This document shows positions 49,697 through 58,783 of a stretch of 64,000 nucleotides of DNA, piece after piece. The stretch's first letter is position 1. Every line of letters starts with the position of its first letter. The position numbers and the translations under genes were made by a program. The notes under the pieces are model-generated. The model searched no databases, had not been told where the DNA came from, and worked only from the letters and a program-made list of their open reading frames with translations. Origin of the DNA: UBA5232 sp964557565. Its GTDB lineage: Bacteria; Patescibacteriota; Dojkabacteria; SC72. The stretch lies in contig CAZLAH010000001.1 of assembly GCA_964557565.1 (NCBI GenBank), positions 1 to 64,000 of the forward strand, written 5' to 3'.

Positions 49697-52109
49697 CCGG
49701 ATAACTTTGAATAAGGCCTTGAGGAGTAAGATGAGACTTACCCTTTTGTATTTCCTCTCTGGACTTTGTAACTTGACCTGAGAGAGTTTTAGACTTCAGC
49801 TCTTGTAGGAATGTTGTCTGAGATTTCTGTTTCTCTGGATTTAGCTCCATTTCTTGCATTCTCAATCTCTCTGCTAATTCCTTCTGATAATTCACTCTTT
49901 CTTCTTCAAGTATATTCTCGTGTGTTCTTGTTTTATCTATGGCTTCTCTGATAATTTGATCTTGTCTTAAAGTGCTCATATCTTGGACTTTAACTTGTTG
50001 AGCAGGAGGCTCAAATATCTGAGCAAGTTCTTCTATACTTCTAGTATCTGTAGTTCCTTTTCTCTCTTTTAATTTCTCTAAATCTCGAGGATCAGATGTA
50101 ATAATTTCATGTTCTGCTTGACTTGATATTACTTGGATTCCTACATGATTTGAACCAGCGAAAAATAGTCCCTGTCCTTTGTCACATGTAAGAAGGAAAT
50201 TCCTTTCACCATCAGAAAGATTGAAAACTTCCTGTAGCTTTTCTAAAGAAGAAGGACTTTGTTTCATTAGCATTTGCAAAGAGGAGTTAGAGATAATTGC
50301 TTTCCCCATATCATTGTTTAAGAAATCTGCTACATCTTGTGTGATTGTTGATAGTCCTAAGTAATACTTCCTTGCTCTTTTTGCAATGGAGTACATGAAA
50401 TTTGCAGAATCTTTTGATTGCATCATATACCAAGCTTCATCTACTATTAATAGTCTTCTCTTACGATCTTTCCTGATCTTGGTCCAAATAAAATCGAGCA
50501 TAAGGTACATAGCAAGTGGTTTTAGTTCCTCTTGTAGATCTCTAATACTAAATACGGTGAAAGGATTGCTAATCTCGAAGTTACTGGCTTCGTTAAAGAC
50601 TCCAGCACCACTACCAATGATGTATTTCTCTAATCTTCTTGCTAAACCATGCGCCTCATTTTCTGCCATACCTTTGAGAACTTTATACAGATCTTCAAGT
50701 AGGGGAGGTTGTTTTGTTTGAGTAGCAGGATCAAATGTTATACCCTTCTCTCTATATGTAAGAATTAATGCTTTATCGAGAATAGATCCTTCAATACTAG
50801 TTATATCACCGAAAAGAACGCGGAAGAATCCCTGTAAGGAAAGCATCTTCATTCTTAATTCGTCATCTCCTTCTTCTGATACTCCTGAGAGCTCGAATGG
50901 ATTCATCTTGTTTCCTTTGTCTTGAGAGAAGGAAATATATGCACCATTAACGGCATGTGAGAGATTTTCATACTCTCTTTCTGGATCTATGATTATTATC
51001 TCGGTACCAAGCATAAGGCTTCTTACAGCTTCTAATTTTACGAAGTAGCTCTTACCTGCACCTGACTTCGCAAATACAACTGTATTTGCATTCTCTAATT
51101 CAAATCTGTCAAATATAACTAAACTTCTATTATGCATATTTATGCCGTACATAATTCCATGATCCATAGTTAACTCTGAAGTTACAAATGGGAATGTAGT
51201 CGCCAAGGATGTAGTATCCATATTTCTTGTGATATACAGATTGTCGATACCCAAAGGTTGTGTACTTACAAATCCTTGCTCTTGTTGGAGTGTAGTAGGC
51301 TTTGCAGTAACATTTATAGCTGCAAGTGTAGAGATGACATTACGCGTATATTTTTCTAGAAGATCCTTATCTTCTGCATATATATTTATATACATTGAAA
51401 AATGGAAGAACTTCTCAGTACCCTCCGCGATTGAATCCTGTAACTGCTGTGCGTCAGAAAGGGCAACTTTTAATGATGGGTCTACAACTTTTCTCTCTTC
51501 CATCTGTGCATAGAGGGAAGCTTCCATCTCACCAATCTTCTTCTTCAATTTTTCTAATATCGTTTTTGAATCTACAGGATAGTAAAAGGTACTAATTCTC
51601 AGAGAGTGTTCAAAGTTAATGATTGGAGATAGCCAGTTAGGTCCTACAAATCTTGGATATCCACTTACGAAAAGAGTCTTGAAATAGTAATTACCCATTT
51701 GTAAGTGATTAAAATCAACCTCCAAATCTATCGGTGCAATGATATCTTGTATAGACATTTCTTCTCCATTCTCTATATTTATTGTATTTTGAATAATCTG
51801 CTCTTCTTCTTCCTGTTCTTTCTCTTTCTTCTTTTTAGACCCACCAAACATATCTTTGACATTCTCAAGGACCATCTCTGCTAAACCCTTTTTCTTTTTA
51901 ATTTCTTCATCTTCAACTAAAGGATCAAAATACTTGTTACGATTATCACCATCATCTTTTGGTTCTACACTCTGTATCTCCTTCTGGATAGTCTCTCTAA
52001 ACTGGGCATACTTCTCTCCCTTTGTTTGAAACTTGTTTTGAGATTCCTCAAGCATCTTGCTTGTTGTATTCTCAATCCCTTGGTTGTTTAAACTATTTAT
52101 ATCTACCAT
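49668..52109 (-). CDS. VirB4/TraC-type secretion ATPase
   Basis: 813 residues. A charged, disordered N-terminus (about 1-105, with GGSKKKKEKEQEEEEQ) precedes a domain that includes FKTLFVSGYPRFVGPNWLSP. The motor domain follows: Walker A VVFAKSGAGKSYFVKLEAVR, IIIDPEREYENL, Walker B RRLLIVDEAWYMM, and LSTITQDVADFL. A long coiled-coil tail closes it (LAERLRMQEMELNPEKQK). VirB4 energises type IV secretion or conjugation machines. The preceding 210-residue gene and this protein together resemble one full VirB4. The operon order is PrgI-like, 210-aa protein, VirB4, 83-aa protein. Confidence 0.9.
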   Translation of the reverse strand: MVDINSLNNQGIENTTSKMLEESQNKFQTKGEKYAQFRETIQKEIQSVEPKDDGDNRNKYFDPLVEDEEIKKKKGLAEMVLENVKDMFGGSKKKKEKEQEEEEQIIQNTINIENGEEMSIQDIIAPIDLEVDFNHLQMGNYYFKTLFVSGYPRFVGPNWLSPIINFEHSLRISTFYYPVDSKTILEKLKKKIGEMEASLYAQMEERKVVDPSLKVALSDAQQLQDSIAEGTEKFFHFSMYINIYAEDKDLLEKYTRNVISTLAAINVTAKPTTLQQEQGFVSTQPLGIDNLYITRNMDTTSLATTFPFVTSELTMDHGIMYGINMHNRSLVIFDRFELENANTVVFAKSGAGKSYFVKLEAVRSLMLGTEIIIIDPEREYENLSHAVNGAYISFSQDKGNKMNPFELSGVSEEGDDELRMKMLSLQGFFRVLFGDITSIEGSILDKALILTYREKGITFDPATQTKQPPLLEDLYKVLKGMAENEAHGLARRLEKYIIGSGAGVFNEASNFEISNPFTVFSIRDLQEELKPLAMYLMLDFIWTKIRKDRKRRLLIVDEAWYMMQSKDSANFMYSIAKRARKYYLGLSTITQDVADFLNNDMGKAIISNSSLQMLMKQSPSSLEKLQEVFNLSDGERNFLLTCDKGQGLFFAGSNHVGIQVISSQAEHEIITSDPRDLEKLKERKGTTDTRSIEELAQIFEPPAQQVKVQDMSTLRQDQIIREAIDKTRTHENILEEERVNYQKELAERLRMQEMELNPEKQKSQTTFLQELKSKTLSGQVTKSREEIQKGKSHLTPQGLIQSYPDEENGSIKQ

Positions 52110-52111
52110 AT

Positions 52112-52744
52112 CTATTCGTCTGGATTATATATTGTGTAAAATTCAGTTATTAATTCTTTTGTAGTAAGTTGATGACCATACAATCCCATTTTACTTAATT
52201 GCTTAAGAATGTGATCTCTTTTGGGGAAAAGAAAAAGCTTTGCTTTCTCTACAAGTTGATCTGTTTGCATCTTCTGATATCTTTCTTGTTCTTCTTTGTT
52301 TTTCTTTGAATCAAAAAGATTCGCACCTGGTAATTGAAGGGCAGGGCTGTAAGGTACAACTAAGAAAAAGCTCTTGTCCAAAACATCATTTTGCACAATT
52401 AAGTTCTGTACAAATGAAGTATATATTTCTAACTGTTTCTTCAAACCATCGCTCATTGGTTTCTCTTTTTGCTCTTTAAGATAGTCTATGTAGTTTGTAA
52501 TATCAATTCTTTTAGTACGAATTAAAATCTGGATTCTGAAATTCAAAGAATTAAGTAATCCTGCAAAAGCATAAATTTTACTATCTTGCTCATACTCTGC
52601 AAGAAGATCAAAATTGATTGCAGATGTTTGAATTACCATTGATACAGTACCATTCTTGTTCACAATTAAGTCATCTACGATCTCTCTCAGAGCTAAATGC
52701 TCTTGTGTTGATGAAGTTGTTCTTGCTCTTGCATTCTTATCCAT
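52112..52744 (-). CDS. VirB4 N-terminal-domain-like protein (split partner)
   Basis: 210 residues, soluble. The pattern LALREIVDDLIVNKNGTVSM, VIQTSAINFDLLAEYEQDSK and LLNSLNFRIQILIRTKRIDI resembles the N-terminal domain of TraC/VirB4 ATPases (CagE/TrbE type), which in most systems is fused to the motor. Its ATG abuts the stop of the PrgI-like gene without a gap, and the VirB4 gene starts 2 nt after its stop. No ATPase motif. It probably assembles with the VirB4-like motor. Confidence 0.72.
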   Translation of the reverse strand: MDKNARARTTSSTQEHLALREIVDDLIVNKNGTVSMVIQTSAINFDLLAEYEQDSKIYAFAGLLNSLNFRIQILIRTKRIDITNYIDYLKEQKEKPMSDGLKKQLEIYTSFVQNLIVQNDVLDKSFFLVVPYSPALQLPGANLFDSKKNKEEQERYQKMQTDQLVEKAKLFLFPKRDHILKQLSKMGLYGHQLTTKELITEFYTIYNPDE

Positions 52745-53569
52745 CTATATTGCGTTAATCTTAATAGGTAATCTGTTTTCTTTGTTAGTTAATACAATCT
52801 GAACATTTGGAAACTTAAATTGTGGATGTTCAAAATTCAAAACATACACTCCAGGATCCCATATTTTGTTTGTTAGGAAATATCCATTAGGTCCAGTCTT
52901 GTTTGCGTAAAGCATTTTACCATCTTTGCTTCTTAAATATACTATGGTATTTGGTATTGGCTTTAACTCTTTTGTACAAAGCCAAATATTGATATTGCCA
53001 GGCAAACTATCTGAGCTACTAATGTTAAACTGGAAATTTTCTAAATTCTCATCAGTAATTACAAGATTGTTTGGATCTAAAGAAGCAACTACTGGCTCCA
53101 TTTCTTCTTTTACTTCTTCCATCTCACTAGTAACAACATCTTCTTCGCTACTTTGGGTATTCACAAAAGAAGCACCAATTATTTTTGGTTTCTCATCTTT
53201 AATCTCTTGAGGAACTAATTTCCCTTCCTCATTTGGTTTAACAGCGGGTTTTACTCTTTCAGCTTTCATCTTCTTGTTTAACCAAGCTCTTTGAGTAGGG
53301 TTGTTAATAGCTGTAATATAGCTTTGAATAAATTTGTCTGCATCTTGATCATTGATTGGTACCAAGCCGAGGAAGATACCAGAAACAGAGGAAAGAAAGA
53401 AAACGGGGATACCAAGTATAGCGGGAATTACCTTGTCTACAGTTAAATATATCATCAATCCACCGAAGCCAATACCAAGTGCCAAGTAGGCGAATTCTTT
53501 TAAGGTAAACTTTGTAAAAAGTTTAAATTCCACATCTAATACATTTTGAGGAATTGCATGTTGTCTCAT
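52745..53569 (-). CDS. PrgI-family membrane protein with C-terminal beta domain
   Basis: 274 residues. The N-terminus RQHAIPQNVLDVEFKLFTKF and two hydrophobic helices (about 27-47 and 50-72) are the PrgI/VirB3-like unit that partners VirB4 ATPases. A basic linker with KPAVKPNEEGK and an acidic linker (SEEDVVTSEMEEVKEEMEPV) lead to a carboxypeptidase-regulatory-like beta domain (about 185-272, IYLRS-type strands and GPNGYFLTNKIWDPGVYVLN). The fused beta domain is not part of usual PrgI. It is the first gene of the operon. Confidence 0.85.
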   Translation of the reverse strand: MRQHAIPQNVLDVEFKLFTKFTLKEFAYLALGIGFGGLMIYLTVDKVIPAILGIPVFFLSSVSGIFLGLVPINDQDADKFIQSYITAINNPTQRAWLNKKMKAERVKPAVKPNEEGKLVPQEIKDEKPKIIGASFVNTQSSEEDVVTSEMEEVKEEMEPVVASLDPNNLVITDENLENFQFNISSSDSLPGNINIWLCTKELKPIPNTIVYLRSKDGKMLYANKTGPNGYFLTNKIWDPGVYVLNFEHPQFKFPNVQIVLTNKENRLPIKINAI

Positions 53570-53575
53570 AGGCAG

Positions 53576-53581
53576 ATTTTA
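53576..53581 (-). promoter_or_regulatory. -10 box (TAAAAT) of the PrgI/VirB4 operon, leaderless
   Basis: On the minus strand TAAAAT ends 6 nt before the ATG at 53569 (spacer CTGCCT, no Shine-Dalgarno). Confidence 0.45.
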
Positions 53582-53631
53582 CTATTTTTACATCATAAAG
53601 TTTAGCAGAATATTAAAGAAAGTTTTAGTAG

Positions 53632-53637
53632 TATAAT
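53632..53637 (+). promoter_or_regulatory. -10 box (TATAAT) of the nucleotidyltransferase gene, leaderless
   Basis: A perfect TATAAT ends 6 nt before the ATG at 53644 (spacer TAAAAC). Confidence 0.55.
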
Positions 53638-53643
53638 TAAAAC

Positions 53644-54429
53644 ATGTCTAGCAAGAACAAACAATTAGATGAACTAATAAAATTTCGTTCCCTTATGCAC
53701 TTAACAGTGTCAAGAGAAGATATAAAAAGGATCTGGGGGAAAAAGTTTTTGAAAGAAGTAAAAACACAAAAATCAAAAGATTTTGGAAATGAGTCTGTAG
53801 ATGAAAAGATATTACTTGCAAAAGAGAAAATGTCTAAACTTCTTGTATTCGATTGGGTGAAATTTATAGCAGTATCAGGATCTGTAGCTGCAGGCTTCGC
53901 AGAAGACTCAGATGATATTGATATATTCTTAGTAGTCAAAGATAATACGATGTGGTTATACCGAGGGATTGTCTCTATCGGAAATATATTTCATCACACA
54001 ATTAGAACTAAAAAAGATAAAATAGTAAAAGACAAATTATGTTTAAATTTAATATCTGAGGAAAGAGATTTGGAATTTGAAAATGATATATTCAACTTTC
54101 ATGAACTTATGTATCTAAAACCGATCTACAATGAAAAATATTCTCAATATATATATTCTAAAAATAAATGGCTCAAAGATAGTTATGGAGTAAAGAATGA
54201 TTTACTAACTACTAGAATATCTAATCTAAACAAAACGAACTATATTTTAAAGTTCTTTAACTCACTTGCTTTCGTTTTACAAACCCTATTTATGAAAATA
54301 TCAAGGCATAGTCCAGAGATCCCTAGATTAATCGAAAATTCTAAAAAAGGAAAAATAGAATTCTTTGATAAAAATTACAAAAAGAAGAAAATAGAAAACT
54401 ATTTAAAAGCATTCAAATCAATTAACTGA
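53644..54429 (+). CDS. Nucleotidyltransferase-fold protein of unknown substrate
   Basis: 261 residues. The active-site block reads AVSGSVAAGFAEDSDDIDIF (about residues 77-96), the GS-x-D-x-D pattern of the polymerase-beta-like nucleotidyltransferase fold, with the metal-binding acids in DDIDI. The remainder is helical and lysine-rich with one hydrophobic stretch (FFNSLAFVLQTLFMKI). No toxin-antitoxin partner (HEPN) is adjacent, so an MNT antitoxin is unlikely. Its end overlaps the recF-like gene by 31 bases. Confidence 0.75.
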   Translation: MSSKNKQLDELIKFRSLMHLTVSREDIKRIWGKKFLKEVKTQKSKDFGNESVDEKILLAKEKMSKLLVFDWVKFIAVSGSVAAGFAEDSDDIDIFLVVKDNTMWLYRGIVSIGNIFHHTIRTKKDKIVKDKLCLNLISEERDLEFENDIFNFHELMYLKPIYNEKYSQYIYSKNKWLKDSYGVKNDLLTTRISNLNKTNYILKFFNSLAFVLQTLFMKISRHSPEIPRLIENSKKGKIEFFDKNYKKKKIENYLKAFKSIN

Positions 54430-55442
54430 GCATTCTTTAAAATATCCTTTGGTATATCTTTGTAATCAATTACTGTAATAAAGGATTGTTGCTTCTTCAA
54501 ATACTTCCTATCGAATATCAAAGAAGTATTACTACTATCTAACTCGGAAGAAATATCATCAAGCAAAAGAGTAGGGTATGATCCAGTTTCCTCCTTGACT
54601 AAATCCTGAATCTTGAAAATAAGTTGACCAATAGCTAGTCTTTTCTCACCTCTAGAACCATATCTCTTTATATCCTTACCATTTATCAATTCCCAGTCAT
54701 CTCTATGTGGTCCAATATTTGTATACCCAGTAGCAATATCTCTCTTTTTACTCTCCTCTAAACAATCTTCTAAAGATCCAACTTTGTTTGATTTTACATA
54801 CTCCAATCTAAAAGTTTCTTTGCCCAAGTCATTTATAATTTCTATCCTCTTTTTCTGGATAACATTTGCTACATTGAGGAACTCATTTGTCCAGAAATTT
54901 AATTGAGGATCATTCCTTGCTATTACACCTCTCTCATAGAAATTTTTAGATAATTTTTTCAGATATGCATTCCTCTGCTTTAGGATTTTACTAAACAAGC
55001 TAAGCACATCAGAATATCCATAATCTAAAATGACTATTGTGTCATCTAGTAGGTTTCTTCTCTTACTAGGGGATATCATTAGTATTTCAATCTGTTCAGG
55101 ATTGAAAATAGCAGAAGAATTTTTTTGAAAAAACTTCTTAGGTGTTGTTTTCTGTCCATCTATTCGTAACTCTTTTTTTGTCTCACACTTGTAATATGTA
55201 AAAACATTCTCATCTGTTTCCATCTCAATCCTAGTATATTTCTCTCCTTCTTCTTGCTCGTTTTTAATGAATTCATCTGTAGAAGCCCAAGGAGAATGAC
55301 CATTTGTAATTAATGAAATAGCTTCTAGTATTGTACTTTTGCCAATAGCATTGTTACCATGTAGAACTACAATATCTCCATCGAACTTGAGTTCTAGATT
55401 TTTGAACTGTCTAAAGTTTGTAAGCTTTAATCTCTTGATCAT
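54399..55442 (-). CDS. recF: DNA replication and repair ATPase RecF
   Basis: 347 residues, SMC-like ABC ATPase that loads RecA at gaps. N-terminus RLKLTNFRQFKNLELKFDGD; Walker A VLHGNNAIGKSTILEAISLI; the middle RRNLLDDTIVIL region; the signature-like YGSRGEKRLAIGQLIFKIQD; Walker B TLLLDDISSELDSS. The residue after the Walker B aspartates and the D-loop fit RecF. The usual neighbours dnaA, dnaN and gyrB are absent. Its start is 1 nt after the lepA stop, so it is coupled to lepA. Confidence 0.92.
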   Translation of the reverse strand: MIKRLKLTNFRQFKNLELKFDGDIVVLHGNNAIGKSTILEAISLITNGHSPWASTDEFIKNEQEEGEKYTRIEMETDENVFTYYKCETKKELRIDGQKTTPKKFFQKNSSAIFNPEQIEILMISPSKRRNLLDDTIVILDYGYSDVLSLFSKILKQRNAYLKKLSKNFYERGVIARNDPQLNFWTNEFLNVANVIQKKRIEIINDLGKETFRLEYVKSNKVGSLEDCLEESKKRDIATGYTNIGPHRDDWELINGKDIKRYGSRGEKRLAIGQLIFKIQDLVKEETGSYPTLLLDDISSELDSSNTSLIFDRKYLKKQQSFITVIDYKDIPKDILKNAQLIDLNAFK

Positions 55443-55443
55443 A

Positions 55444-57270
55444 CTAAGTCTTTAATATCGCTAAAAATGCCTCTTGTGGAATAGTGACTTGACCAATCTG
55501 TTTTAGTCTCTTCTTACCCTTCTTCTGCTTCTCAAGCAATTTCTTTTTTCTAGAGTAATCTCCTCCATACAGTTTTGCTGTGACATCTTTTCTAAATGCA
55601 CTAACATCTTCTCTGGCAATGATTTTGGCACCAATAGAGGCTTGGATTGGAATAGGGAACTGTTGTCTTGGTATGACTTTCTTTAACTCTTCGAGCAGTT
55701 TAACTGCCTTAAATCTAGCTTCATCTCTAACATCCAAAAAATTCAATACAGAAATATCCTCATGATTTACCAATATTGAGACTTTTACAATATCAGAAGG
55801 GAAGTAGTCGATGAATTCATATTCCATAGAGGCGTAACCACTTGAGATATTCTTAAGGAGATCGAAATAGTTTGATATCAAAGATGCTAACGGCATATCA
55901 TACTCCAAGACAATATACTGCTCTTTAAGTTGGATATCTGGTCTGTTGTTACTTAAGTATTCAGTATTAACATACTGACCTCTTTTTAATTGGCACAATT
56001 TCATAATATCTCCTATGTATGTATCAGGAGTTAAAATCCTAGTTCTAACCCACGGCTCCCTTATTTCTTGTATCTCTGAAGGGTCTGGTAGCTCTTGTGG
56101 TGTTTGAATAGCTAATTCTGTCCCATCTGTCTTGGTAACCATGTATTCAACAGTAGGGGCTGTTACAATGAGATCCACGTTATATTCCCTTTCTAATCTC
56201 TCCTGAATAATATCCATATGCAGTAAACCTAGGAATCCACATCTAAATCCAGATCCTAACAAACTAGATCTCTGATCAGAGAATGAAAGAGAAGCATCAT
56301 TCAGGGATAGTTTTGTTAAGGCTACTCTCAAATTCTCGTACTCCTCAGGATCTGTAGGAAAGAATGTTGCAAACATATTTGGTTTTGGTATCTCATACCC
56401 TTCTAAAGGTAGTGTATTTGGAGAATCAGCAACTGTATCTCCAACTGTGAAATAACTAATATCTTTTAATCCTGTAGCTATATACCCAACTTCACCTGCA
56501 TACAGATCTGTACTTTCTCTTAAATTTGGTGAAAATATACCAATCTCAGTGGGCTTAAATGATTGTTTTCTTTGTAGAATATGTAATTCAGAAGCCTTTC
56601 CAGGAATATATCGAATATGGCCATCAAAGAGTCTTATAGCTATGACTACACCTCTATGTTCGTCATAGAAGGAATCGAACACGAGAGCTTTTAATGGAGA
56701 GTTAGAGTCTCCTACAGGAGGAGGAGTTTTCTCTATGATTGCATCAAGCAATGTTTCAACATTCTCTCCTGTTTTAGCAGATACTTTAATGATTTCATCT
56801 TTGGAAAAACCTAACAAAGATTCTATCTCTTTCTCTCTTTCTTCAATATTTATATTTGGTAAATCAATTTTGTTAAGTACTGGTATTAATTTAAGACCTA
56901 AATCTAGTGCTTTTCTTGTATTAGAAATTGTCTGAGCTTGTATACCCTGACTTGCATCTACTAGCAACAGTGCAGACTCACATGCAGCTAATGATCTAGA
57001 TACCTCATATGAGAAGTCGACATGTCCTGGTGTATCTATGAGATTAAGTTGATGTCCTTTCCATTCCATCTTGCAGGCTTGTAACTTAATGGTAATGCCT
57101 TTCTCTTGCTCTAAATCTAATCTATCTAATACTCTCTCCTTTCTTTTATCTCTTGCAAGATCAGTATGTGCAGCCTCAAGCATCCTGTCTGCTAATGTAG
57201 ACTTACCGTGATCTATATGTGCAATTATTGAGAAATTGCGAATTTTATTTAAAGGAGTACCTTCATGCAT
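55444..57270 (-). CDS. lepA: Elongation factor 4 (LepA)
   Basis: Ribosome-associated GTPase that acts in translation under stress and in subunit maturation. 608 residues. GTPase motifs: G1 AHIDHGKSTLADRM, G3 DTPGHVDFSYEVSR, G4 NKIDLPN. Domain III/V features include GFRCGFLGLLHMDIIQERLE and the LepA-specific C-terminal domain with IGAKIIAREDVSAFRKDVTA and YGGDYSRKKKLLEKQKKGKK. TATAAT ends 6 nt before the ATG. Confidence 0.99.
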   Translation of the reverse strand: MHEGTPLNKIRNFSIIAHIDHGKSTLADRMLEAAHTDLARDKRKERVLDRLDLEQEKGITIKLQACKMEWKGHQLNLIDTPGHVDFSYEVSRSLAACESALLLVDASQGIQAQTISNTRKALDLGLKLIPVLNKIDLPNINIEEREKEIESLLGFSKDEIIKVSAKTGENVETLLDAIIEKTPPPVGDSNSPLKALVFDSFYDEHRGVVIAIRLFDGHIRYIPGKASELHILQRKQSFKPTEIGIFSPNLRESTDLYAGEVGYIATGLKDISYFTVGDTVADSPNTLPLEGYEIPKPNMFATFFPTDPEEYENLRVALTKLSLNDASLSFSDQRSSLLGSGFRCGFLGLLHMDIIQERLEREYNVDLIVTAPTVEYMVTKTDGTELAIQTPQELPDPSEIQEIREPWVRTRILTPDTYIGDIMKLCQLKRGQYVNTEYLSNNRPDIQLKEQYIVLEYDMPLASLISNYFDLLKNISSGYASMEYEFIDYFPSDIVKVSILVNHEDISVLNFLDVRDEARFKAVKLLEELKKVIPRQQFPIPIQASIGAKIIAREDVSAFRKDVTAKLYGGDYSRKKKLLEKQKKGKKRLKQIGQVTIPQEAFLAILKT

Positions 57271-57276
57271 AGGGCA

Positions 57277-57282
57277 ATTATA
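57277..57282 (-). promoter_or_regulatory. -10 box (TATAAT) of lepA, leaderless
   Basis: On the minus strand TATAAT ends 6 nt before the lepA ATG at 57270 (spacer TGCCCT, no Shine-Dalgarno). Confidence 0.55.
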
Positions 57283-57308
57283 TCTTAATGGAGGACGGAA
57301 TTATAGGA

Positions 57309-57872
57309 TTAGAGATCTGTTTTCTCTATGATACTCATTGTGAAAGTTTCAGAGAATTGTACATTCCCAAAATTCTCTACAACCAAAAATACAACAGCTT
57401 CATCATTTGGAGCTAATTTAATTTCTTGATTGTATCCAAAACCTTTGTCGTCTTGTAATTTGTATGTATCATTACCAATCTTTAAATATATGTTTGATCT
57501 TACATTCGACTCTGTTTGTCCATAGAAATACAAAGTTTTTGATTCTGAATTTTTATTTTCAACCTTTAATATTGGTTTTGAGTAGCTATCAGCTTCCCTT
57601 TTATTTATGTTTACAAAGTATTCATATCCTTTTTCTGATTTATTTAGTACTTCAGAAGTAAAGATATTATGCTTACCCTCTACAAGTGATACTGAGATAT
57701 TGTTCTCTGTAGTTACACCTAAGATGTTTAATTTTTCTAATTGTTTTGTAATTGGAGAAAGATTGAGAACTGTAATGCTTGGAATTATGAAAAACAAAGC
57801 TAACAAACCTAAAGCAAAAGGTTCTAGAATCTGTAAAAACACTTTTTTTGCAACTTCTTTTCTATTATACAT
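57309..57872 (-). CDS. Single-pass membrane protein with extracytoplasmic beta domain
   Basis: 187 residues, family not recognised. A short basic N-terminus (YNRKEVAKKVF), one membrane helix (about 16-36, LALGLLALFFIIPSITVL-like) and a domain of about 130 residues with alternating hydrophobic strands (ENKNSESKTLYFYGQTESNV). It starts 5 nt after the four-helix protein gene upstream and belongs to the same minus-strand unit with rpsT. Confidence 0.65.
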   Translation of the reverse strand: MYNRKEVAKKVFLQILEPFALGLLALFFIIPSITVLNLSPITKQLEKLNILGVTTENNISVSLVEGKHNIFTSEVLNKSEKGYEYFVNINKREADSYSKPILKVENKNSESKTLYFYGQTESNVRSNIYLKIGNDTYKLQDDKGFGYNQEIKLAPNDEAVVFLVVENFGNVQFSETFTMSIIEKTDL

Positions 57873-57877
57873 ATCTC

Positions 57878-58426
57878 TTAGTAATATCTATTGTTTCTTG
57901 GATATATATTATCAGTTTCCAATTCGAATGTCTTCATAGTACCCCATATACTGAACAATGCTGTCACTCCTGCTACTATTCCTATCCATTGGTAGCAATT
58001 ACCTTGTAATGTTTGTAGTATGACAATTATTGAAGCTAGTGTTAGGAAAGAAGACCAAAGGAATATTAACAGGAAGGAGGTATCTTTCTTCGTTATCCAA
58101 TTTAAGATGTTTAATCTTGTGATTTTGACAATGGTTTTTGGATTCTGTAGTGAAGATTGGTAAATGGAAGTCTTTATGATGAAGTAGAATGTTGGTATTG
58201 CTAAAAGGATTAGCATAGCGAGATTTGAATATGAATTAACAAAAAGAGTAGTGTTGAAATCTGTAAAATATATCTGTACAGAGTAGATACCATTTACATT
58301 ATTGTCTACGTAAAACTCAAGATCATATATGATGCCTACAATTACCATTCCCAAGAATTTAGCCAGAATCATTAAAATAGCTGGCCAGAGAGAAATTTTA
58401 AGAGCCCTTCTTAGCAGTTTTGACAT
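57878..58426 (-). CDS. Four-helix membrane protein of unknown function
   Basis: 182 residues with four hydrophobic segments (about 13-33, 65-86, 117-140 and 146-165) and a short acidic C-terminal tail. Not recognised. Its start overlaps the 3' end of rpsT by 29 bases, so it is read after the ribosomal gene. A role with the next membrane protein is possible. Confidence 0.65.
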   Translation of the reverse strand: MSKLLRRALKISLWPAILMILAKFLGMVIVGIIYDLEFYVDNNVNGIYSVQIYFTDFNTTLFVNSYSNLAMLILLAIPTFYFIIKTSIYQSSLQNPKTIVKITRLNILNWITKKDTSFLLIFLWSSFLTLASIIVILQTLQGNCYQWIGIVAGVTALFSIWGTMKTFELETDNIYPRNNRYY

Positions 58427-58694
58427 TATCTTTTGGCAGTTTGTTTAAATTCTTGGTAAGACGAGATTTCATTCTGTCAGCCTTACCTTTCTTTATTATA
58501 TTCTTTTTTGCTGCTTTGTCTAAGACTTTGAAAACATTTTTCAAGTTCTTTTCACCCTCTGCAATAGCGTTAGCTTTCAAAAGAGAAGACTGTTTTTTAA
58601 CTGCTTTTTTGATTCTATTTCGAATTCTGTCATTAACGATTTTTCGTCTCTCGTTCTGTCTTAAATCTTTAATAGATGTTTTTAAATTTGGCAT
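58398..58694 (-). CDS. rpsT: 30S ribosomal protein S20
   Basis: 98 residues, very basic three-helix bundle binding 16S rRNA. N-terminus MPNLKTSIKDLRQNERRKIV and NRIRNRIKKAVKKQ match S20 (PNxxSAxKrxrqnekrr). The middle segment KVLDKAAKKNIIKKGKADRM (VLDKAAKKGVIHKN in many species) is diagnostic. It leads a unit with two membrane proteins. Confidence 0.95.
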   Translation of the reverse strand: MPNLKTSIKDLRQNERRKIVNDRIRNRIKKAVKKQSSLLKANAIAEGEKNLKNVFKVLDKAAKKNIIKKGKADRMKSRLTKNLNKLPKDNVKTAKKGS

Positions 58695-58774
58695 TGTTGT
58701 ATCTTAAAAATATAATGGGTTGTAAATCAGGCTATTATATATATTATACCCTTGTTTGTAAACATATTTATTTA

Positions 58775-58783
58775 TGTTAAACT
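58775..58783 (+). promoter_or_regulatory. Extended -10 promoter of the Ig-like gene, leaderless
   Basis: TGtTAAACT (58775-58783) ends 6 nt before the ATG at 58790 (spacer TTTTCT). Confidence 0.45.

Noticed and set aside
53644..54429. MNT/HEPN toxin-antitoxin module
   Set aside because: The nucleotidyltransferase fold is present but there is no HEPN partner, and the protein is longer than typical MNT antitoxins.
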